Shown: piece by piece, positions 9,459 to 17,702 of the stretch
Layout: every line of letters starts with the position of its first letter
How positions within the stretch are numbered: position 1 is the stretch's first letter
The notes under the pieces: generated by a model
The model's database searches: none
What the model was told of the DNA's origin: nothing
The model's input: the letters and a program-made list of their open reading frames with translations, nothing else
Made by a program: the position numbers and the translations under genes
Source of the DNA: Leptolinea sp. UBA5203
Lineage (GTDB): Bacteria; Chloroflexota; Anaerolineae; Anaerolineales; Anaerolineaceae
Reading direction: 5' to 3'
Length of the DNA: 64,000 nucleotides
NCBI GenBank assembly: GCA_002412765.1
Contig: DHVR01000056.1
Span: 1-64,000 of the forward strand

Positions 9459-10358
9459 TTACACCAGGAAGATGATTGAAACGCCGGCAATAGATAGAAA
9501 GGTACCCAAAACAGCCAGGCGGGTGATTTTTTCTTTATATCCCCATTTCATAATGGGCAGCAAAATGACTGGCGCCAGAGCCATCAAGGTGGAGGCTGTA
9601 CCGACAAAAGCCGTCTGCAGGGCTATCAAAGAGAGCCAAACCCCAATGTAGGGTCCGACCACACTGCCACCGAAGACCAAAGCGGTGGCTTTGGATTTTT
9701 CTTTGGCTTGCTTGAGGGTACTAAAGATTTGCCCTTGAAAAGCAGCCATGATCCATATGAGAGCAAAACCCGCAAGCATACGGATCAAAGTGCCGGAGAG
9801 AACCGGAAAATCACCTTGAAGGCCAAATTTGGCAATCACCAATCCGCCAGCCTGGCCCATGGCACCGCCAAGGGCGCACAGAATGCCCAACAGAAAGTCC
9901 TTTTTGTCCTTAGGTTCACTGGATGCTTGATTTCGATTTTGTTCCAGTACTACGAGTGCAATACCGGACATGGTAATTACAATTCCCAATAAAGCTATGG
10001 GGGCAAGCGATTCACCCAGGAAAATCCAGGCAAACAAGGTGCTGATAACGGGCACCAGGGCCATGATGAGTGTCGGAATGCGCACACCCAGATGGACAAA
10101 TGCCTGGAAAAGGAACGTGTCGCCTAATACCAGACCAACAATCCCGGAGAGGGCAAACCAGAGCCATTTTTCAGGGGTGGCTCCAATTGGGATGATGGAT
10201 TTGTACATAATTAAATGGGTGATCATAAAAAACAAAACCGCAAAAGTCAATCGAAGTCGGTTGACAGAAAATGCACCTATTCTTTTGCCAGCCGATGAAA
10301 AGAAAATACCGCTAAACGCCCAGCATACTGAGGTTAATAAAGCTGCAATTTCGCCCAT
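9459..10358 (-). CDS. EamA-family (DMT superfamily) permease
   Basis: A 299-aa protein with ten predicted membrane helices in two five-helix repeats (about 1-140 and 150-299), the classic EamA layout. It starts MGEIAALLTSVCWAFSGIFF, typical of the first repeat. Members export or import small metabolites such as amino acids, purines or nucleotide sugars; substrate not determinable. It is the first gene of a two-gene operon with the Gate-domain protein 2 bp downstream, which hints at a shared small-molecule substrate. Confidence 0.88.
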   Translation of the reverse strand: MGEIAALLTSVCWAFSGIFFSSAGKRIGAFSVNRLRLTFAVLFFMITHLIMYKSIIPIGATPEKWLWFALSGIVGLVLGDTFLFQAFVHLGVRIPTLIMALVPVISTLFAWIFLGESLAPIALLGIVITMSGIALVVLEQNRNQASSEPKDKKDFLLGILCALGGAMGQAGGLVIAKFGLQGDFPVLSGTLIRMLAGFALIWIMAAFQGQIFSTLKQAKEKSKATALVFGGSVVGPYIGVWLSLIALQTAFVGTASTLMALAPVILLPIMKWGYKEKITRLAVLGTFLSIAGVSIIFLV

Positions 10359-10495
10359 AATGTTGTTATACCCTTGTGGATTTCAGTGTATGATAAATAA
10401 CGGTTCATTATACTCCCATTGGTTCGCTGTTCTTGGTTTAGGTTTGATAAAATTAGATATAATTAAAAAATATGATAATAAATCAAGTAAAGTGC

Positions 10496-10523
10496 TTGAC
10501 ATAAATTCATGCAATGATAGAAT
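10496..10523 (+). promoter_or_regulatory. Sigma-70-type promoter for the CxxC protein-mrp-ricT unit
   Basis: TTGACA (10496-10501) and TAGAAT (10518-10523) are separated by 16 bp: a perfect -35 and a 5/6 -10. The next gene starts 20 nt downstream, giving a short leader with AGGAT as ribosome binding site. Confidence 0.7.
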
Positions 10524-10543
10524 GATAGACACACAGGATAAAA

Positions 10544-10867
10544 ATGTATAACACGGATACTGAAACAATATACCCATTTCGAGTTACGCCTCATTTACAA
10601 AAATTCCGTTCCGAGGTTTGGGGCGAGATGATTGAGTGTATTATTTCTGACACTGCAGAGGTCTCTCATCAGATTGGTTTTTCAATGATGATGGTTAAAC
10701 TGGGTGGATGTATTACCTGCAGCGCGGATTCTTTTCGAGCCATGCGTGGATGTACACATTGCGCCAGTCAAACGGTACGCCGTTTTCGCGGTACAGATGA
10801 AGAATTGAAGCAAGTTTTTCTGGAAAACGTTGCAGAAGTAGAAGCCTTTTTGCAGAAAAAATCATAG
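10544..10867 (+). CDS. Small protein with paired CxxC motifs, upstream of Mrp
   Basis: A 107-aa soluble protein I do not recognise. It has C56, C59, C70 and C73 arranged as C-x2-C-x10-C-x2-C (CITC and CTHC), suited to bind zinc or an iron-sulfur cluster. The rest is mixed helix and strand, with an acidic helical C-terminus. It lies 24 bp before mrp on the same strand and shares its promoter. Because that Mrp lacks the usual CxxC cluster site, a role for this protein in Fe-S handling is a reasonable guess but unproven. Confidence 0.75.
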   Translation: MYNTDTETIYPFRVTPHLQKFRSEVWGEMIECIISDTAEVSHQIGFSMMMVKLGGCITCSADSFRAMRGCTHCASQTVRRFRGTDEELKQVFLENVAEVEAFLQKKS

Positions 10868-10891
10868 AAATTAATTTACTGAGGTGTTTTA

Positions 10892-11962
10892 ATGACATTT
10901 ACTAAAGAATTGGTTTTAGAAAAATTATCAGGCGTGATGGATCCTGAATTGCATCGCGATCTTGTTTCCTTGGGGATGATTAAAAAACTTGAAATTAACC
11001 AAAATAATATTTCCTTGACAGTCGAATTAACTACGCCCGCCTGTCCTTTAAAAGACAAAATTCGTGCTGATGTTGTCTCGGCCTTGAAAACAATTGATGG
11101 GGTGCAGGATATTCAGATTGAAATGACTGGAAAAGTCCGCACCGATGGTTTGACTCGGGATTTAATGTCCAGCCCGGTAAAGAATGTGATTGCTGTGGCT
11201 TCCGGAAAAGGTGGAGTAGGGAAATCAACCGTCTCAGTTAATTTAGCCATTTCACTAGCACAAACAGGCGCAAAAGTAGGTTTATTGGATGCCGATATTT
11301 ATGGTCCTAATATTCCCACTATGATGGGTGTGAAAGAATTACCCTTATCCAAATCCGATAAAATCATTCCGGCAGAAGCGTATGGGGTCAAGTTCATGTC
11401 TATTGGCTTCCTGGTGAAACCCGGACAGGCTCTAATCTGGCGCGGACCCATGCTGCACTCAGCCATTCAACAATTTCTGCGTGATGTGGATTGGGGCGAA
11501 TTGGATTACCTGGTTGTGGACCTGCCCCCAGGAACTGGTGATGCGCAATTAAGTCTGGCTCAATCTATCGCCATCAGTGGCGGGGTTATTGTAACGCTGC
11601 CACAGGAAGTATCCTTGGAGGATGCTGAACGCGGTATGCAGATGTTTATGCAATTAAATGTTCCCATTTTGGGAGTTGTTGAAAACATGAGCTATCTGGT
11701 TTTGCCGGATGGTACGCAAATGGATATTTTTGGCCGAGGCGGCGGAGAAAGGCTGGCTCAAAAAACTCAGGTGCCTTTCATTGGATGTATTCCGATGGAG
11801 ACAGGAGTTCGGATGGGTGGTGATTTGGGGATTCCAATTGTGATCTCCAATCCGGAATCGACGGCTGCCATTGCAATGCGCAATATTGCCTCGGATGTTG
11901 CGGCAAAATTAAGCATCGCGTCGTTGACTAAAAGTTCTATAGAAATCAATATCTCAGAATAA
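10892..11962 (+). CDS. mrp: Mrp/ApbC-type P-loop ATPase for iron-sulfur cluster delivery
   Basis: A 356-aa protein. A DUF59/MIP18-like N-terminal domain (about 5-85) precedes a ParA/MinD-like ATPase with a deviant Walker A (GKGGVGKST, 105-113) and DLPPGTGD. The family carries and transfers [4Fe-4S] clusters to apoproteins in the cytosol. The usual CxxC between ENMSY and DIFG is absent here; the segment reads VLPDGTQM (270-277). C51 in TTPACPL of the DUF59 domain is kept. It sits between a CxxC mini-protein and ricT, itself an Fe-S protein family, so the operon looks dedicated to Fe-S handling. Confidence 0.92.
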   Translation: MTFTKELVLEKLSGVMDPELHRDLVSLGMIKKLEINQNNISLTVELTTPACPLKDKIRADVVSALKTIDGVQDIQIEMTGKVRTDGLTRDLMSSPVKNVIAVASGKGGVGKSTVSVNLAISLAQTGAKVGLLDADIYGPNIPTMMGVKELPLSKSDKIIPAEAYGVKFMSIGFLVKPGQALIWRGPMLHSAIQQFLRDVDWGELDYLVVDLPPGTGDAQLSLAQSIAISGGVIVTLPQEVSLEDAERGMQMFMQLNVPILGVVENMSYLVLPDGTQMDIFGRGGGERLAQKTQVPFIGCIPMETGVRMGGDLGIPIVISNPESTAAIAMRNIASDVAAKLSIASLTKSSIEINISE

Positions 11963-11966
11963 ACCT

Positions 11967-12824
11967 ATGACAGATCAAATTGTTTATCCTATCGTTGGTG
12001 TCAGTTTTGGACCGGTTGGCAAAATTTATCATTTTGATTCCAACCATATTTCTGATTTACATAAAGGCGATTATGTCATCGTTGAAACTTCGCGCGGATT
12101 ACAGATTGGAAAGGTGATTGAACTTTTTGCCAATCCAGTCATTCAAACAGAAGGAGAACCCAGGAAACCGGTCATGAGGAAAGCCACCCCGCGCGATCTG
12201 ATGCTGAGAAAGTACTGGGAAACACGTGAAGATGAGGTTTTTCAATTTGCTTTAACCCGCTCCAAGGGGTTGAATTTGGAAGGCGTTAAAATAGTTGGCG
12301 CTGAATATAGTTTTGATGGATCTAGAATTGCTATTTTATTCAGTAATGAAGCTGAAGAAAAATTGGATTTAAAGGTTTTACGCAAAGATGTGCAGCGAAA
12401 ATATAACTCGCTAAATATTGAAATGCGACAAATCGGTCCGCGGGATGTTGCCAAAATCATGGGCGGCATGGGGGCTTGCGGCTTGGAAAAACGCTGCTGT
12501 TCCATGTACCTGACTGATTTCAAATCTATTTCCATTCGTATGGCAAAAAACCAGGGGATTTCTCTCACACCTACTGAAATCACCGGAATGTGCGGTCGTT
12601 TACGCTGCTGTCTGGATTATGAGCATGATCAGTATGTGGAATCTCTGGGCAGACTTCCCAAAAAGAACAAAAAGGTGATAACACCTTTGGGGAAGGGAAA
12701 AGTTATTGGATTGAATCCATTACGGGAAAGAGTGATGGTGGATATTCAAGAAATTGGACCCAGAGAGTTTGATCTTGATCAGATCACCATTTACGTAGAA
12801 GATAACGAATCTCCAAGAGGATAA
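11967..12824 (+). CDS. ricT: PSP1-domain protein, RicT (YaaT)-like
   Basis: A 285-aa protein of the PSP1/RicT family. The conserved cysteines are present as GACGLEKRCC and GMCGRLRCC, which in RicT help ligate [4Fe-4S] clusters in the RicAFT complex that modulates RNase Y in Bacillus. A role in mRNA processing is from family knowledge. RicA and RicF homologues are not seen nearby. It starts 4 bp after mrp in the same operon, and a terminator follows its stop codon by 3 bp. Confidence 0.88.
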   Translation: MTDQIVYPIVGVSFGPVGKIYHFDSNHISDLHKGDYVIVETSRGLQIGKVIELFANPVIQTEGEPRKPVMRKATPRDLMLRKYWETREDEVFQFALTRSKGLNLEGVKIVGAEYSFDGSRIAILFSNEAEEKLDLKVLRKDVQRKYNSLNIEMRQIGPRDVAKIMGGMGACGLEKRCCSMYLTDFKSISIRMAKNQGISLTPTEITGMCGRLRCCLDYEHDQYVESLGRLPKKNKKVITPLGKGKVIGLNPLRERVMVDIQEIGPREFDLDQITIYVEDNESPRG

Positions 12825-12826
12825 TT

Positions 12827-12859
12827 AAGCATATCACCCATCCAGGGGATATGCTTTTT
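12827..12859 (+). terminator. Terminator of the mrp-ricT operon
   Basis: Stem AAGCATATC (12827-12835) pairs with GATATGCTT (12848-12856) and is followed by a T-run. It begins 3 bp after the ricT stop. Confidence 0.8.
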
Positions 12860-12864
12860 GCCAT

Positions 12865-13091
12865 TTTAATAATCAGATTAATAGGAATAAACAGGTAAAT
12901 TACACAGGATTTTTCATATTCTGATGTATAATTGTTTTTGATAATGTTGTCATATTGGGTACGGATCATATCTAACCCTCGATATGTAATAATTTCTCCT
13001 CAGATAAGAAAGATTAGCTCTTTCCTGCTGACGAACAAATGAGCCATAATAAGGAATAAGTTTTTTTAGATATTTAATAATCGGATTAATA
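12865..13091. repeat. Two near-identical palindrome-containing repeats around the GntR-gene leader
   Basis: Copies at 12865-12883 and 13073-13091 share TTTAATAATC, one differing base (A or G), then GATTAATA, followed by similar (G)GAATAAA or GAATAAA tails. Each contains TAATC-N-GATTA, an odd-length palindrome (12870-12880 and 13078-13088). The second copy ends 11 bp before the GntR-family ATG, where no clear Shine-Dalgarno is visible. They are candidate operators for that regulator. Confidence 0.55.
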
Positions 13092-13102
13092 GAATAAATA
13101 CT

Positions 13103-13801
13103 ATGACAATAAAAAGAAGCAAAGACACTCATTCTCCATTTATCCATTATTTAATTGAACAAAATTTGATTGGTAAACCCCATTTACCTGCACTTGAACA
13201 ATTAAGAGTTGAACTTGGGTTAAGCCTTTCAACCGTACGAGAACAATTAGAAGTCGCTCGTGTTTTAGGATTTGTAGAAGTCAAACCCAAAACCGGTACC
13301 CGATTAAAAGAGTATTCGTTTACACCGGCAGTATTGAACTCGGCCTCTTATGCCATTGAGATTGAGCCATCTTTGTTCACTCAATATGCCGATTTGCGAA
13401 ATCATCTCGAATCCGCCTATTGGGTTCAATCGGTAAGTCTACTTACTCCAATGGATTATCACCGCTTACAAGAATTGGTCAGCATTGCACAGGGGAAACT
13501 TAGCAGCCGTCAAATCAGTATCCCTCATCGCGAGCATCGTGAACTTCATCTTTTACTTTATTCACGGTTAAATAATCCTTTTGTTTACGGCATTCTTGAA
13601 ACTTATTGGGAATTATATGAAGCTAAAGGATTAGCTATTTACGCTGATTTGTCTTATCTCAAGGAAGTTTGGCATTACCACGAAGAATTGGTCAATGCTG
13701 TTATCCGTGGGGATCATGAAGTAGGTTACAAGATGCTAAGCGAACATCGAAATATGCTCATGCAACGCAAACAACTAGTACCCAGTCAACTTTTTGAATA
13801 G
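13103..13801 (+). CDS. GntR-family (FadR/FCD) transcriptional regulator
   Basis: A 232-aa protein with an N-terminal GntR winged helix (about 10-75, with LEQLRVELGLSLSTVREQLEVARVLGFV in part) and an all-helical FCD-like ligand domain (about 90-225, with histidines in PHREHRELH and HEHRN-like positions typical of metal/carboxylate sites). FCD regulators usually respond to organic acids. It lies 38 bp upstream of a 2-oxoacid:ferredoxin oxidoreductase pair on the same strand, suggesting it controls them. Paired palindromic repeats upstream could serve autoregulation. The ATG at 13103 has no good ribosome binding site, so the start is moderately sure. Confidence 0.85.
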   Translation: MTIKRSKDTHSPFIHYLIEQNLIGKPHLPALEQLRVELGLSLSTVREQLEVARVLGFVEVKPKTGTRLKEYSFTPAVLNSASYAIEIEPSLFTQYADLRNHLESAYWVQSVSLLTPMDYHRLQELVSIAQGKLSSRQISIPHREHRELHLLLYSRLNNPFVYGILETYWELYEAKGLAIYADLSYLKEVWHYHEELVNAVIRGDHEVGYKMLSEHRNMLMQRKQLVPSQLFE

Positions 13802-13839
13802 TCCGATCAGATTGATCAAACTGCCATCAAGGAGTATGT

Positions 13840-15684
13840 ATGCCACAGCAATCGGAACATCTGTCTTCAAAGCCAGTTTCAAAGAAACTGAAAATCACCA
13901 ATGAATTTTCGATAACTTTTTGTACGGTGAATGGTTCAGGTAGTGCAACAGCCAACACCATGATGCTCCGATCGTTCTTTAAATTAGGCATACCTGTATC
14001 CGGCCGAAATATATTCCCTTCCAATATCAAGGGGCTGCCAACCTGGTATACCATTCGTTTGAGTGAAAGAGGTTATTTAGGCAGAACCGAAAAGGATCAA
14101 ATTCTGGTCGCAATGAATCCGGTGTCTTTTCTCGAAGATCTGGATCGATTGGTACCCGGTGGGGTTTTGTTTTACTCAGATGAAATCTCCATCGAGAATA
14201 TTCGAAGTGACATAACTGTTTACCCCATGCCTGCAAAGCAAATTGTCAAAGAAATGGGCATTACTCCTAACATGCGGGAGTATGTGATGAACATGGTGTA
14301 TGTCGGGGTGGTCTGTGCCATGTTGGAATTTGATCTGGACATCGTGCATCAATCTTTGGAATATCATTTTCAGAGTAAAAGCGCGGTCATTGAATCTAAC
14401 TTCACGGTAATCTCAAAAGCGTTTCAATGGGCTAAGGAAAATCTGAAGAAGACAGACCCATATTATGTATGTCAAAGCAACAAAACAGAAAACTACATCA
14501 TGACGGATGGCAACACAGCCGCAGCCATGGGTTCCATTTTTGGTGGAGTGCAATTTTCTGCCTGGTATCCCATTACCCCGGCATCCAGCTTGCCCGAAGC
14601 TTTGCATGAGTTTTTACCCTATTACCGGCTAGACCCTGAGGGCAAGGCAACCTATGCCATTATTCAGGCAGAAGATGAATTAGCTTCTATTGGCATGTGC
14701 GTGGGTGCCGGATGGGCTGGCCTTCGATCGGTGACCGCCACTTCGGGGCCAGGTATTTGTTTAATGTCCGAGTATATCGGCCTGGCATATTTTGCTGAAG
14801 TCCCCGTGGTCATCTGGGATGTTCAAAGAGTAGGTCCAAGTACAGGGTTACCCACACGGACGGCACAATGTGATATTACTTTCTGTTATTTTCTGGGGCA
14901 TGGCGACACGAAATATGTCATGTTATTCCCAAGTTCTCTGACCGAATGCTTTGAATTTGGCTGGCAGTCTCTGGATATCGCTGAGAAATTGCAAACCCCG
15001 GTATTGGTTTTATCGGATTTGGATTTAGGGATGAACCAATGGATATCCGAGGAATTCAAATATCCGGACAAGCCCATGGATCGAGGGAAAATTCTTTGGG
15101 AAGAAGAGCTGGAAGAATTTGTTTTGGATCATAAACAATGGGGACGCTATCTGGATGTGGATGGTGATGGTATACCATACCGAACCCTGATGGGAAACCG
15201 AAACCAGAAAAGTGCCTATTTTACGCGCGGCACCGGACATAATGAATTTGGTACTTATAGCGAAGAGCCTGTTCTTTGGGAAAAGTCGCTGAAAAGAATC
15301 AACAAGAAATTTGAAACGGCGTTGGAGTATGTCCCTCAATCCATTATTCGAAAGATAGACGGTGCAAAAATTGGCATGATTGCTTATGGATCAACGGATC
15401 AATCCGTTCTTGAGGCGCAAGATCTACTGACTGAGCGCGGGATTCCGATTGATTATCTTCGAATTCGCGCCATACCCTATTGTGATGAAGTGCGTAGTTT
15501 TATCAAGAATCATGACCAGATTTATGTTGTTGAGCTGAATGACCAGGGTCAAATGAAGCAGGTATTAACCATGGAACAGCCTGATCTGGCTGTAAAATTA
15601 AAATCAGTGGCTCATATTGATGGACTTCCCATCACAGCGGAATGGATTTTCGACCAGATCGTAAAATTGGAAGGTGCCAAATGA
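13840..15684 (+). CDS. korA: 2-oxoacid:ferredoxin oxidoreductase, fused gamma-alpha subunit
   Basis: A 614-aa subunit in which a gamma-type domain (about 15-195, with TVNGSGSATANTMMLRSFF) is fused to the alpha domain (about 215-610, with WYPITPASSLPEALHEF). With the beta subunit it forms the TPP-dependent enzyme that decarboxylates a 2-oxoacid to acyl-CoA and reduces ferredoxin. The KorA-type fusion suggests 2-oxoglutarate, but pyruvate or branched-chain oxoacids cannot be excluded. The start follows AAGGAG by 5 nt. It overlaps the beta subunit by ATGA. No ferredoxin-domain delta subunit is encoded here, so an external ferredoxin is needed. Confidence 0.9.
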   Translation: MPQQSEHLSSKPVSKKLKITNEFSITFCTVNGSGSATANTMMLRSFFKLGIPVSGRNIFPSNIKGLPTWYTIRLSERGYLGRTEKDQILVAMNPVSFLEDLDRLVPGGVLFYSDEISIENIRSDITVYPMPAKQIVKEMGITPNMREYVMNMVYVGVVCAMLEFDLDIVHQSLEYHFQSKSAVIESNFTVISKAFQWAKENLKKTDPYYVCQSNKTENYIMTDGNTAAAMGSIFGGVQFSAWYPITPASSLPEALHEFLPYYRLDPEGKATYAIIQAEDELASIGMCVGAGWAGLRSVTATSGPGICLMSEYIGLAYFAEVPVVIWDVQRVGPSTGLPTRTAQCDITFCYFLGHGDTKYVMLFPSSLTECFEFGWQSLDIAEKLQTPVLVLSDLDLGMNQWISEEFKYPDKPMDRGKILWEEELEEFVLDHKQWGRYLDVDGDGIPYRTLMGNRNQKSAYFTRGTGHNEFGTYSEEPVLWEKSLKRINKKFETALEYVPQSIIRKIDGAKIGMIAYGSTDQSVLEAQDLLTERGIPIDYLRIRAIPYCDEVRSFIKNHDQIYVVELNDQGQMKQVLTMEQPDLAVKLKSVAHIDGLPITAEWIFDQIVKLEGAK

Positions 15685-16727
15685 AATTTGAAGCCCGAAA
15701 TGTAAAAGCGAAATTCAATAACATTGGCTATGAGCGGAAAGAATACGGTGGTGCCGCTAGCACCCTTTGTCAGGGATGTGGACATAATTCCATCGCTAGT
15801 CAAATTATTGCAGCCTGTTTTGAGTTGGATTTAATTCCGGAGCAAATCGCAAAATTTAGCGGGATTGGTTGTTCTTCCAAAAGCCCGAACTATTTTCTAA
15901 ATCGCTCTTTTGGTTTTAATGGACTTCATGGTCGTATGCCCTCCCTAGCTTTAGGTGCATTATTTGCGGACACCTCTGTTAAAGGGATTGGAGTCAGCGG
16001 GGATGGGGATACTGCTTCGATTGGCATGGGGCAATTCAAACATCTAGGTCGAAGAAATCTTCCTATGGTTTATATAGTTGAGAATAATGGTGTCTACGGT
16101 CTAACGAAAGGACAATTCTCGGCCACTTCTGACAAAGATTTGGAATTAAAACATCAAGGGATCAATCAATACATTCCTGTGGATATCTGTATGGAAGCTT
16201 TGGTTGGTCAGGCTACTTTTGTTGCCAGAACCTTTGCAGGAGACCCTAAACAAGTCAAAGAATTATTGAAAGCGGCGCTTGTGCATAATGGGCTTGCTGT
16301 TCTTGATATTATTAGCCCCTGCGTTACTTTTCATAACAAAGATGAATATTTGCATTCTTATATGTGGGGTAGGCAACATGAGTTACCCTTGCATGATTTG
16401 GCTTACATCCCTGTACAGGAAGAGATTTTGATTGAAGAGTTTGAGGAAGGGAGTGTTAAAGATGTCACCATGCACGATGGCTCACATCTTTATATCAAGA
16501 AATTAGGCCGGGATTATGATCCTACAAATAAATCTCAAGCAATAAATCTATTGCATGAGGCACAAGAAAACGGGTTGTTATTGACGGGTTTGTTATATAT
16601 GGATACCGGTCAGCCGACTTCTTTTGATCAGCATAATCTGGTGGAGAAGCCGTTAAACCGATTGACAGAATCAGAATTACGACCGAATCGGGAAAAGCTT
16701 GATCGGATGAACGCATCCTTTCGATAA
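15681..16727 (+). CDS. korB: 2-oxoacid:ferredoxin oxidoreductase beta subunit
   Basis: The TPP-binding beta subunit, 348 aa from the ATG at 15681, chosen because GGAAGG lies just upstream and ATGA overlaps the korA stop; the open frame extends to 15642. Motifs are TLCQGCGHN at the N-terminus, GIGCSSKSPN, and the TPP/Mg signature GDGDTASIG with ENNGVYGLTKGQ. The cysteines in CQGCGH and GIGCSS can ligate a [4Fe-4S] cluster as in other beta subunits. The partner is the fused gamma-alpha subunit directly upstream. This is an oxygen-sensitive enzyme class, supporting anaerobic life. Confidence 0.92.
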   Translation: MKFEARNVKAKFNNIGYERKEYGGAASTLCQGCGHNSIASQIIAACFELDLIPEQIAKFSGIGCSSKSPNYFLNRSFGFNGLHGRMPSLALGALFADTSVKGIGVSGDGDTASIGMGQFKHLGRRNLPMVYIVENNGVYGLTKGQFSATSDKDLELKHQGINQYIPVDICMEALVGQATFVARTFAGDPKQVKELLKAALVHNGLAVLDIISPCVTFHNKDEYLHSYMWGRQHELPLHDLAYIPVQEEILIEEFEEGSVKDVTMHDGSHLYIKKLGRDYDPTNKSQAINLLHEAQENGLLLTGLLYMDTGQPTSFDQHNLVEKPLNRLTESELRPNREKLDRMNASFR

Positions 16728-16792
16728 GATAAAGAGGGGCAGTCCTAAAAAATAAACTGGCTACCCTGGAAATTCAGGTAATAATTTGGTTC

Positions 16793-16813
16793 AGGGCAAC
16801 TGTAGGTTGCCCT
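16793..16813. terminator. Hairpin between convergent genes
   Basis: Perfect 8-bp stem AGGGCAAC (16793-16800) with GTTGCCCT (16806-16813) lies between the convergent korB and sulfurtransferase genes. No T-run follows on either strand, so terminator function is uncertain. Confidence 0.45.
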
Positions 16814-16819
16814 CCGTAA

Positions 16820-17677
16820 TTAAACAATATCATTTTCATTTAGAGTAATAACAGGATTTTCCTGATATTTGATCCATTCGCTCCAAGAACCTGCGTATAG
16901 CCTTGCTCCTGGAAGGCCTGCAACTTCCATAGCCAGCAGATGGGCGCAGGACGTTACCCCTGAACCGCAATAAAAAATCGATTTTTCCGGAGTATAACTT
17001 CCCAGAAGCTCAAGAAATTCTTTCCTAAGCGCATCCGGTGATTTAAAAAAGCCTTTTTGATCAAAATTCAAACCATGGAAGCGATTAATAGCCGATGGAA
17101 TATGTCCGGCTTTAAAATCAATCGGTTCTTGTAGTCCTGCATAGCGTTCAGGGGAGCGGGCATCAATAATCAGATATTCTGGATCCCTACTAAACTTTTG
17201 CATTTGCATGGTGGTAATAAACTGCCAATCATTATTAATCACAAAACGAGGTGCCGGAAGTGGATGTGTGATTTCTGTGGTTAGTGGCAAATTCAAAGCC
17301 TGCCAACCAATAGAACCGCCATCCAGAACGGCTGTAGACTCCACGCCAATGGTTTTTAACATCCACCATAATCTGGCAGCAAAGGATCCGCCCTGATCAT
17401 CATATAAAATGACCTGGCGTTCTTTGGTAATTCCCCAGGCAGCGACGCGCTGCAAAAAAATTTGCATTTCTGGCAAAGGATGCCGGCTGGTTAAGGGTCC
17501 TATTCGGCCAGAGCAATCTTTATCCAAGTGGACATATTGGGCAGTAGGAAGGTGGCCGAGCAAATAAGCACGCCGACCTGCTTCGGTGTCATTCAGCTGA
17601 AATCTGCAATCCAGAATAATTGGATTTGTCTCAAGAGCTTTCAAGCATTCTTGTGGTGAGATCAGGGTTGAATACAT
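16820..17677 (-). CDS. sseA: Two-domain sulfurtransferase (rhodanese/3-mercaptopyruvate type)
   Basis: A 285-aa tandem rhodanese protein. The N-terminal domain (about 5-130) is inactive; the C-terminal domain (about 150-280) carries the catalytic loop CGSGVTSC with C237. CG(S/T)GVT is typical of 3-mercaptopyruvate sulfurtransferases, while thiosulfate enzymes usually have CRxGVT. I chose the ATG at 17677, preceded by GGGAGG; a longer frame to 17854 would run into the upstream gene. It transfers sulfane sulfur to an acceptor such as cyanide or thioredoxin. It follows the GNAT-like gene by 25 bp on the same strand. Confidence 0.88.
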   Translation of the reverse strand: MYSTLISPQECLKALETNPIILDCRFQLNDTEAGRRAYLLGHLPTAQYVHLDKDCSGRIGPLTSRHPLPEMQIFLQRVAAWGITKERQVILYDDQGGSFAARLWWMLKTIGVESTAVLDGGSIGWQALNLPLTTEITHPLPAPRFVINNDWQFITTMQMQKFSRDPEYLIIDARSPERYAGLQEPIDFKAGHIPSAINRFHGLNFDQKGFFKSPDALRKEFLELLGSYTPEKSIFYCGSGVTSCAHLLAMEVAGLPGARLYAGSWSEWIKYQENPVITLNENDIV

Positions 17678-17702
17678 TGGACCTCCCGAAGGCAGGAATG
17701 GT

